From NCBI GenBank assembly GCA_022563115.1, contig JADFNY010000092.1:1-10472 (forward strand): a DNA stretch of 10,472 bases. Direction: 5' to 3'. The DNA comes from Acidobacteriota bacterium. GTDB lineage: Bacteria; Acidobacteriota; UBA890. The notes below the pieces were generated by a model. That model searched no databases and was not told the DNA's origin. It worked only from the letters and a program-made list of their open reading frames with translations. Made by a program: the position numbers and the translations under genes. Every line of letters starts with the position of its first letter. The first letter of the stretch is position 1. Shown here piece after piece: positions 6,473-10,472 of this stretch.

Positions 6473-6904
6473 ATGCTGACCATCGACCTTTCGTACTACT
6501 ACCACGTCGCCAAGACACTTCAGGGCATAACGGCGGCGGCGGTTGAGGGTGCATCCCTAAAAGCAGTCGCGCCGATGCTTCAAGGCGTAGCACAAATGTT
6601 GCACGGCATTCTCAGCGAGAGGCGGATGCCGCTTGGCGGCTCCCGTCAAGCAGGACTCAACCTCTTCGGGGTGCTCAGCGAGCTGGCGTCACAAAGCCAT
6701 GAAGAGGACCGCGTTATCACCGCGGAGGAAGCGGAAATACTACGTAACGCGTACTTTCAATTCGACACTTTGTACACTGCCGATATTCGTCAGGCAGACA
6801 CGTACTTTGTTCTTCAGAGGGGCAATTTCGATACAACCTCCCTTATCGAGAGCGGAAGTTCACAAGTCCCCTTTGAGACTCGGTGCAACATTCCCTCCGC
6901 GGAA
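6473..6904 (+). pseudogene. HEPN-like passenger gene, 5' part, interrupted by IS3
   Basis: This is the first 144 codons of a gene split by the IS3 element. The frame is open from 6404, but the ATG at 6473 has GAAGG five bases upstream and starts MLTIDLSYYYHVAKTLQGI, so I prefer it; 6404 is the alternative. The protein is helical and contains TYFVLQRGNFDTTSLIESG. From memory this matches the segment (hydrophobic, QK-x-G-Y-D-T) that comes before the D-x-x-x-AG-x-CLAF block in a widespread uncharacterised family, and that block appears in the 3' part at 8507. The codons after 6904, up to the TAG at 6941-6943, come from the IS3 end and were not part of the original gene. Confidence 0.7.
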
Positions 6905-6906
6905 CC

Positions 6907-6926
6907 TGTCAACGACTTTGAGACAC
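6907..6926 (+). repeat. IS3 left terminal inverted repeat (downstream of orfB)
   Basis: It reads TGTCAACGACTTTGAGACAC. Its partner is 8487-8506 on the opposite strand, 15 of 20 identical. Confidence 0.75.
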
Positions 6927-6939
6927 TCGAGTTCTCGAT

Positions 6940-7941
6940 TTAGTGAGCAATACCTTCGGTCGTCGATGTAGCGGGTGGATTGATCCAGACCTCTTCGGGG
7001 AGAGGGCTGGGCTTCGGGATTCCGCGAACGAAACGTTCGGGGTGAGCCGCCCAAGCGGTTTCCAGGGTGCGCTGCCGTTGCGCGAGGATCTCCTGGGCGC
7101 GTCCATGATGGACATCGTCCGGGGTCAGCATGGAGATGCCGCCATGCCGGTGCTCGGTGTTGTACCAGGGCAAGAACGAACGGCAGAAGCGCGTAGCGTC
7201 CGAGATGTCAACGAAGCGACCGGGGAAGCCGGGGTGGTACTTCAGGGTCTTGAACTGCGCCTCCGAGAACGGATTGTCGTCGCAGACCTGGGGGCGGCTC
7301 AGGGACCGCGTAACCCCGAGGTCGGCGAGAAGCTGAGCCGTGCACTTGCTCGTCATGGGGGCGCCACGATCGGAGTGGAGCGTCAGCACCTGCGGCTCGA
7401 CTCCCTGCTTGTGGCACGTCTCCTCGATCAGGCGACCGGCCAGGGCCGAGTTTTCCCGATCGGCCACCATCCAGCCCACGACATAGCGGCTAAAAATGTC
7501 GAGCAGGACGTAGAGGTAGTAATAGGTCCACTTCTTCGGCCCCAGCAGCTTCGTGATGTCCCACGACCAGACTTGATTCGGTCCCGTCGCCACGAGCTCA
7601 GGCTTCGCGTATTGCGGATGCTGGAGCTGATTGCGGCGCTCTCGCACCGGCTGGTTCAGGGCCAGGATCCGGTACATGGTGCGCTCAGAGCAGAGGTATT
7701 TGTCCTCGTCGAGCAGCGTGGCAAACACCTCGCCCGGCGATCGGTCGGCGAAGCGCGGCAAGGTGAGCACCTCGATGACGCGCTCACGCTCCGATTCGCA
7801 CAGCGCCCGGGCAGGCGTAGGACGCGGCTGCTGGTGCGCGGTAGCCGGCGTCTTGCGGCGGTAGAACGTGGCCCGCGACACGCCGAGAGACCGGCAGGCC
7901 GACGCTACGCCGACCTGCCGGGCCAGCTGTTCGGCAGCCAT
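6940..7941 (-). CDS. IS3-family transposase OrfB (DDE integrase core)
   Basis: A 333-aa protein with an rve/integrase catalytic core: first Asp in VWSWDITK (D128), second in LHSDRGAPM (D191), Glu in NPFSEAQFK (E227), giving the DD(35)E spacing of IS3 elements. The N-terminal HTH_21-like region includes SLGVSRATFYRR. Its ATG overlaps the TGA of orfA by one base (TGATG). Its frame is -1 relative to orfA and stays open back to the A8 run at 7989-7996, so the functional transposase is probably the OrfAB fusion. The stop lies about 33 bases inside the left end of the element. Confidence 0.93.
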   Translation of the reverse strand: MAAEQLARQVGVASACRSLGVSRATFYRRKTPATAHQQPRPTPARALCESERERVIEVLTLPRFADRSPGEVFATLLDEDKYLCSERTMYRILALNQPVRERRNQLQHPQYAKPELVATGPNQVWSWDITKLLGPKKWTYYYLYVLLDIFSRYVVGWMVADRENSALAGRLIEETCHKQGVEPQVLTLHSDRGAPMTSKCTAQLLADLGVTRSLSRPQVCDDNPFSEAQFKTLKYHPGFPGRFVDISDATRFCRSFLPWYNTEHRHGGISMLTPDDVHHGRAQEILAQRQRTLETAWAAHPERFVRGIPKPSPLPEEVWINPPATSTTEGIAH

Positions 7942-8441
7942 CAGGAGTCCTTCCCGTCGTTGAGGCTGAATTCCAGCAGCCCGGCAACTTTTTTTTGCAC
8001 CTCCAGGATCGTGTGCGCCTTGTGCAACTCCTTCTCGAGGCGAGCCACCTTCGCCTCGAGCTCGCGGACCTTCGGTACCAGCGGGTTGCTCGCCTTCGGC
8101 TTTGCACCGCGCGTCTTGGAACTCAGCCCGCGAAGTGCCCCGTCACGCCGCGCCTTGCGCCAGGTCGTCAGATGAGAGCTGTACAGTCCTTCTCGGCGAA
8201 GCAGCCGACCCACGTCGCCGAGCTCGGTGCAGCGGTCCGCCTCCTCCAGGATGCGGAGCCGGTACTCCGCCGTGAATCGCCGCCGCTTCGGCTTCGCCAA
8301 TACCTCAGGATCCGGTCGCGCCGGCGGGGCGCTCGCTCCCGCGCTGGGGGCCTCGTCGCTCCGCTCCTCAGCGCCCAGCGCGGGAGCAGCAAGCCCAGTC
8401 AAGCTCATCGTATCTATCCCTACTGCCATCGGTACTACCAT
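7941..8441 (-). CDS. IS3-family transposase OrfA (DNA-binding subunit)
   Basis: A 166-aa protein. A low-complexity Ala/Pro-rich N-terminus is followed by an IS3/IS911-type helix-turn-helix (KRRRFTAEYRLRILEEADRC to SSHLTTWRKARRDGAL, about residues 52-100) and a leucine-zipper-like coiled coil (VRELEAKVARLEKELHKAH, about 125-150). It binds the terminal repeats and makes the OrfAB fusion by frameshifting. The ATG at 8441 has AAGGTGAG a few bases upstream. Internal ATGs exist, but the Shine-Dalgarno favours this one. Confidence 0.9.
   Translation of the reverse strand: MVVPMAVGIDTMSLTGLAAPALGAEERSDEAPSAGASAPPARPDPEVLAKPKRRRFTAEYRLRILEEADRCTELGDVGRLLRREGLYSSHLTTWRKARRDGALRGLSSKTRGAKPKASNPLVPKVRELEAKVARLEKELHKAHTILEVQKKVAGLLEFSLNDGKDS
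7989..7996 (-). other. A8 slippery site for -1 programmed frameshift (OrfA to OrfAB)
   Basis: On the minus strand a run of eight A followed by G (CAAAAAAAAG, codons CAA AAA AAA GTT) lies 46 bases before the orfA stop. A -1 slip there enters the orfB frame, which has no stop between the slip site and the orfB ATG. A6G/A7G slip sites are established for IS3-family elements such as IS911 and IS150. Confidence 0.8.
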
Positions 8442-8486
8442 CGGTTCTCACCTTCCACCGCCCTACAGTAATTCCAAGGGGTGCTG

Positions 8487-8506
8487 GTGTCTCACCTACG
8501 TTGGCA
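8487..8506 (-). repeat. IS3 right terminal inverted repeat (upstream of orfA)
   Basis: Its minus strand reads TGCCAACGTAGGTGAGACAC. It contains the TTG at 8501 that might otherwise be taken as a start for the passenger 3' fragment. Confidence 0.75.
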
Positions 8507-9157
8507 GAAAGGGCCGGGGCGATTTGGGACCTCGATCAGGCTGGCCGTTGTCTCGCTTTCGACCTCGGGACAGCTGCTGGATTCCATGCCGTGCGAGCTG
8601 TTGAGCGCGTCATAATTCGGTGGCTTGAAATCTTGGAGAAGAAGAAGGCAAATCAGACCATCAAGAAAAACGATTGGGGACACCACATTGAACATCTCAA
8701 ACGGCATGATGCGAACCCGAACGTCGTCGCTGTGCTCGACCAAATTCGAGTGCGGCGGCGGAATCCGTTGATCCACCCCTCACACTCATTGAGAACTGCA
8801 GAGGCCGTTGTGCTGTATGGAATCTGCGTCGGTGCCATTGAGGAAATCGGGTGGGAGATCAAGGAACTCAATCCAAAGGACTGGGATGCTAAGGTAGAGG
8901 CTGCCCAACAAGCGATACCACCAGCCGAAATTTCAATAGATGTCCAAGACCCAGAAAACACCGAAGGGCGAGAAAATCCCGGTGCCGAAGCGCGGCGACT
9001 TCATGAAGAATCTGCGCAAGCTGACGGTAGCCAAGAAACCCAAGAGGCCGTCAGCTACCTACCGTCCGAAGAAGTAGCGTCCGAAACATCGAACGACGTT
9101 CGTTCCGCTGGTTGTACCGCCAAGCGTACTCGTTCAGGTAGCCTTGAAGATGCTTAG
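8507..9157 (+). pseudogene. HEPN-like passenger gene, 3' part
   Basis: This part continues the frame broken at 6904. It opens with ERAGAIWDLDQAGRCLAF, then DLGTAAGFHAVRAVE, WGHHIEHLK and LDQIRVRRRNPLIHP. The motif R-N-P-L-I-H (8759-8776) fits the R-polar-x3-H signature of HEPN ribonuclease domains, and the helical AG-x-CLAF-x-L-x-TAA-x-FH pattern is shared with a common uncharacterised HEPN-like family (recalled, not searched). HEPN proteins often act as toxins or defence RNases, so a toxin- or defence-like role is inference. The frame runs to the TAG at 9155, but after about 8940 the residues look out of phase (PENTEGRENPG and onward) and the 45-aa ORF in another frame has better codon use, so the true C-terminus may be near 8940. 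The last 107 bases are antisense to the transposase gene. Confidence 0.68.
8940..9077 (+). CDS. Small Lys-rich basic protein (45 aa) overlapping the passenger gene end
   Basis: An ATG-to-TAG frame starting MSKTQKTPKGEKIPVPKRGD and ending ATYRPKK. Nearly every codon ends in G or C, unlike the frame of the passenger gene over the same bases, which points to real coding. It is very basic, with about one third Lys/Arg. Small proteins of the type IPVP-x-R-x-DF-xx-NL-x-K are familiar to me as unnamed neighbours of other genes, but I cannot name a family. The Shine-Dalgarno is weak; translation could be coupled to the passenger gene it overlaps. It ends 27 bases into the transposase 3' end, convergent. 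Possible roles: partner or antidote of the HEPN-like protein, or nucleic-acid binding; both are speculation. Confidence 0.5.
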   Translation: MSKTQKTPKGEKIPVPKRGDFMKNLRKLTVAKKPKRPSATYRPKK

Positions 9158-9986
9158 CGGATACCGAGTGGTAGACGCCACCGATACCGCGCTTCACGAG
9201 CGACCAGAAGCCCTCAATCGTGTTCGTGTGGATGTCTCCGCTTACGTACACGCGCTCGGTGTGCTTGATGCGCTGGTGCCGGTAGCCCATGTTCTCGTTC
9301 ATGTAGTCGATCCCGTCGTAGACGCTCAGCTCGTCGGTGAAAATGCTAGACGACGGCAGGATGCGCTCCACCATCTTCGTTTGGAGCGTCTTGGCCCTGA
9401 CGTTGGGAACGGTCATGGCGACGACGTGGCCTTGGCGTTGGACCATGCCGAACACGGGAGTCTTGCCAGCCGCACCACGGCCACGCCGTCCCTTGCGGTA
9501 GCCGCCGTGATACATCTCGTCGGCCTCTACGTCGCCCGACAGGGGTTTACCCTCGTCGCCCATCAACTTGGTACGGATCAGGTTCGCCATGCGCCACGCG
9601 GTCTTGTAGGTCACGCCAATCTCGCGCTCAAGTTGTTTCGCGGATATCCCGCATCGTGTGCTCGTCATGAGGTAGATGGCGTAGAACCAGAGATGCAGGG
9701 ACGTGGACGACTTGTGAAAGATCGTCCCCGCAGTCGGGTGGATATGGTGCCCGCAGGCCGTGCACGTCCACGACTGGCGTTGCTGCTTCGTGTGGTAGCG
9801 CTCAAAGGCGCGAAGTTCCTCACATTTGGGGCACACGGCGTTCTTGCCAGCGGGCGAATAGCGGTTTTCCCAGAGCCACGTAAGGCACGTCTCGTCGTCG
9901 GGAAACTCGCGCATAAACTCCATAATCGAGTACTGCGATTCGGACGACTTGGCTCGCGTTGGCTGTTTTCTGTTTCCTGGTCGCAT
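9051..9986 (-). CDS. IS1595-family transposase (ISXO2-like, DDNK)
   Basis: A 311-aa protein. The N-terminal zinc ribbon has Cys52, Cys55 (CPKC) and Cys75, Cys78 (CTAC). It is followed by a helix-turn-helix (ISAKQLEREIGVTYKTAWRM, about 114-133) and the ISXO2-like catalytic core: Asp156 in VEADEMYHGG, Asp218 in IFTDELS, Asn255 in HTNTIEGFWS and Lys265 in LVKR, i.e. the DDNK set of this family. The C-terminal LNEYAWRYNQR motif is also typical. Full length and apparently intact. The ATG at 9986 has a GGAGATAGG Shine-Dalgarno. It mobilises the whole 6370-10053 unit; it is convergent with the passenger genes and overlaps their 3' ends. Confidence 0.95.
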   Translation of the reverse strand: MRPGNRKQPTRAKSSESQYSIMEFMREFPDDETCLTWLWENRYSPAGKNAVCPKCEELRAFERYHTKQQRQSWTCTACGHHIHPTAGTIFHKSSTSLHLWFYAIYLMTSTRCGISAKQLEREIGVTYKTAWRMANLIRTKLMGDEGKPLSGDVEADEMYHGGYRKGRRGRGAAGKTPVFGMVQRQGHVVAMTVPNVRAKTLQTKMVERILPSSSIFTDELSVYDGIDYMNENMGYRHQRIKHTERVYVSGDIHTNTIEGFWSLVKRGIGGVYHSVSAKHLQGYLNEYAWRYNQRNERRSMFRTLLLRTVGS

Positions 9987-10027
9987 GACCTATCTCCTCT
10001 ATCAATGGAACCATTTTAGCCCGAAAT

Positions 10028-10053
10028 GCTTATACAGTCAAGGGATAGTTGCC
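10028..10053 (-). repeat. IS1595 right terminal inverted repeat
   Basis: On the minus strand it begins GGCAACTATCCCTTG and matches the left repeat at 22 of 26 positions. Confidence 0.9.
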
Positions 10054-10061
10054 TTATAGAG
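10054..10061. repeat. Target-site duplication of the IS1595 transposon, right copy
   Basis: TTATAGAG, identical to 6362-6369. Confidence 0.9.
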
Positions 10062-10298
10062 GCCCGCGTCCCGACATTCACCGGGCTTGCCGCGGTCAAA
10101 CCCGGGCGGATGCGGGGAGCGCCGACGAGCCACCGGCGGCCCGCCAACATGACATTGTGGGTCCATGCGGCTACCATGGGCGTATCTGCGGTGCGCACAG
10201 GCATCGCCCGACGTCGCGGCGCCTTGTATCTGCTGCCCTTGGTGGCGTAACCAGACCCATCACACTTTCACCACGGCCTGCTAGAGGAGATTCTTCCA
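10062..10298. other. Native intergenic region before the Fe-S carrier gene
   Basis: Before transposon insertion this joined directly to 6361, giving a divergent spacer of about 320 bases between the sigma-54 activator and the DUF59/Mrp gene. Apart from the 52-base repeat I see no gene, no clear -35/-10 pair and no -24/-12 promoter. A frame at 10026-10250 begins inside the transposon end and has no family features. Confidence 0.5.
10235..10286 (+). repeat. 52-base dispersed repeat, copy B (upstream of DUF59/Mrp gene)
   Basis: It is the inverted partner of 3614-3665, with 47 of 52 positions identical and only transitions between them. Its 3' end runs into the Shine-Dalgarno (AGGAG at 10285-10289) of the downstream gene, so in this copy the repeat is part of the immediate upstream leader. 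Confidence 0.75.
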
Positions 10299-10472
10299 GT
10301 GGTGCCCCTTTCTTCCGACCAGATTCGCGCCGCCCTTGCGGGCGTCAAATTCCCGGGTCTTTCCCGCGACATTGTCTCGTTTGGCCTCGTCGAGCACGTC
10401 GAGGTCGACGAGGGCCTGGTTCGCATTCGCCTGAGCATACCGTCGGGCGATCAACGGGCGATCGAACAAATG
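10299..10472 (+). CDS. DUF59/MIP18-domain protein, probably Mrp/ApbC Fe-S carrier, N-terminal part
   Basis: The frame is open to the right edge; 58 residues are visible. The pattern LSSDQIRAALAGVKFPGLSR, then DIVSFGLVEHVEVDEGLVRIRLSI, matches the DUF59 (MIP18/PaaD-type) fold, which in bacteria stands alone in SUF systems or forms the N-terminus of Mrp/ApbC P-loop ATPases that load Fe-S clusters onto apo-proteins. The plasmid-of-choice fold cannot be decided here because the P-loop region lies beyond the window; Mrp is the more common arrangement. Start: GTG at 10299 (or the adjacent GTG at 10302), with AGGAG nine bases upstream. It is preceded by copy B of the 52-base repeat. Confidence 0.75.
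   Translation, partial: MVPLSSDQIRAALAGVKFPGLSRDIVSFGLVEHVEVDEGLVRIRLSIPSGDQRAIEQM

Larger units (their letters stand above)
6907..8506 (-). mobile_element. IS3-family insertion sequence nested in the HEPN-like gene
   Basis: About 1,600 bases, with TG...CA ends. The terminal inverted repeats at 6907-6926 and 8487-8506 agree at 15 of 20 positions (TG-CAACG, then TGAGACAC). The trinucleotide GAA stands at 6902-6904 and again at 8507-8509, in the same codon phase, as a short target duplication; a five-base version (GAACC/GAAAG) would be imperfect. It encodes orfA and orfB on the minus strand with an A8 frameshift site. Removing 1,605 bases rejoins the flanking halves of the passenger gene in frame. 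Both orfs are intact, so the element may be active. Confidence 0.82.
6370..10053. mobile_element. IS1595-family transposon (3,684 bases) carrying passenger genes and a nested IS3
   Basis: The boundaries are set by 26-base terminal inverted repeats (6370-6395 and 10028-10053, 22 of 26 identical, both starting GG and sharing AACTATCCCTTG) and by a perfect flanking 8-base duplication TTATAGAG. It encodes an IS1595-family DDNK transposase at the right end (minus strand) and, convergent with it, a HEPN-like passenger gene plus a small overlapping ORF. Without the nested IS3 it would be about 2.08 kb. The family is known to include members with passengers, on the border between insertion sequence and transposon. 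The passenger DNA is visibly more AT-rich than the host genes around it. Confidence 0.93.

Noticed and set aside
6905..6943. Native C-terminus of a 179-aa passenger protein
   Set aside because: The last 13 codons lie in the IS3 terminal repeat, so the stop at 6941 is acquired, not native.
6943..8175. 410-aa plus-strand frame across the IS3 element
   Set aside because: It is a shadow of orfB/orfA, which have full catalytic and HTH motifs.
6967..8467. Alternative IS3 ends at TGTAGCGGGTGG / TGTAGGGCGGTGG
   Set aside because: These inner matches have no target duplication, would leave the orfB stop outside the element, and do not restore the passenger frame. The outer TG...CA ends at 6907 and 8506 do. 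The inner pair may be secondary transposase-contact sequence.
8501..8506. TTG at 8501 as the start of an independent 218-aa gene
   Set aside because: This TTG lies within the IS3 inverted repeat and has no Shine-Dalgarno; the downstream frame is the continuation of the interrupted gene.
10026..10250. 74-aa plus-strand frame at the right edge of the transposon
   Set aside because: It starts inside the IS1595 terminal repeat and crosses the target duplication; no Shine-Dalgarno and no recognisable protein features.
1..10472. tRNA, rRNA or CRISPR array
   Set aside because: I saw no regularly spaced direct repeats and no recognisable tRNA or rRNA segments on either strand by eye.

Overview
This is a GC-rich window that looks like the chromosome of an uncultured Gram-negative bacterium. 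The evidence is a lipobox lipoprotein, an ABC-2 exporter, a sigma-54 activator and high GC3 in the native genes. I cannot place the lineage; an acidobacterial or deltaproteobacterial-type genome is only an impression.

Left part (1-3520, all minus strand): the beginning of a membrane-anchored protein with Asp/Gly-rich repeats runs off the left edge. Before it lies a tight three-gene unit: ABC ATPase (start 3520), six-TM ABC-2 permease (start 2510, ATGA overlap) and a lipoprotein (start 1579). The lipoprotein's Shine-Dalgarno contains the permease stop codon. This looks like one export or envelope module.

Middle (3521-6369): a 280-base spacer holds two hairpins and one copy of a 52-base repeat. 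Next come a plus-strand NifU/IscU-like scaffold protein that lacks the third ligand cysteine, a strong hairpin terminator, a 110-aa helical protein of unknown function, and an NtrC-family sigma-54 activator whose receiver domain has lost its phosphorylatable Asp. A near-consensus -24/-12 promoter (GG-N10-GC) lies before the 110-aa gene. Two copies of ATGAGCCAT (opposite orientations) lie 100-180 bases further upstream, next to the activator gene. Together they form a plausible self-contained regulator-target pair.

Right part (6370-10053): a 3,684-base IS1595-family transposon. It has 26-base terminal inverted repeats (22/26) and a perfect 8-base target duplication TTATAGAG. It encodes a DDNK transposase on the minus strand and carries convergent passengers: a HEPN-like gene with an R-N-x3-H motif, and a 45-aa Lys-rich ORF overlapping its 3' end. 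A 1.6-kb IS3-family element (TG...CA ends, orfA/orfB with an A8 frameshift site) sits inside the HEPN-like gene. Removing 1,605 bases there restores one continuous reading frame. The nesting gives an order of events: IS1595 transposon first (or already carrying the IS3), with IS3 inside it.

Right edge (10062-10472): a non-coding stretch containing the second copy of the 52-base repeat in inverted orientation, then the start of a DUF59/MIP18-domain protein, probably an Mrp-type Fe-S carrier ATPase. Two Fe-S assembly genes therefore flank the regulator and the transposon.
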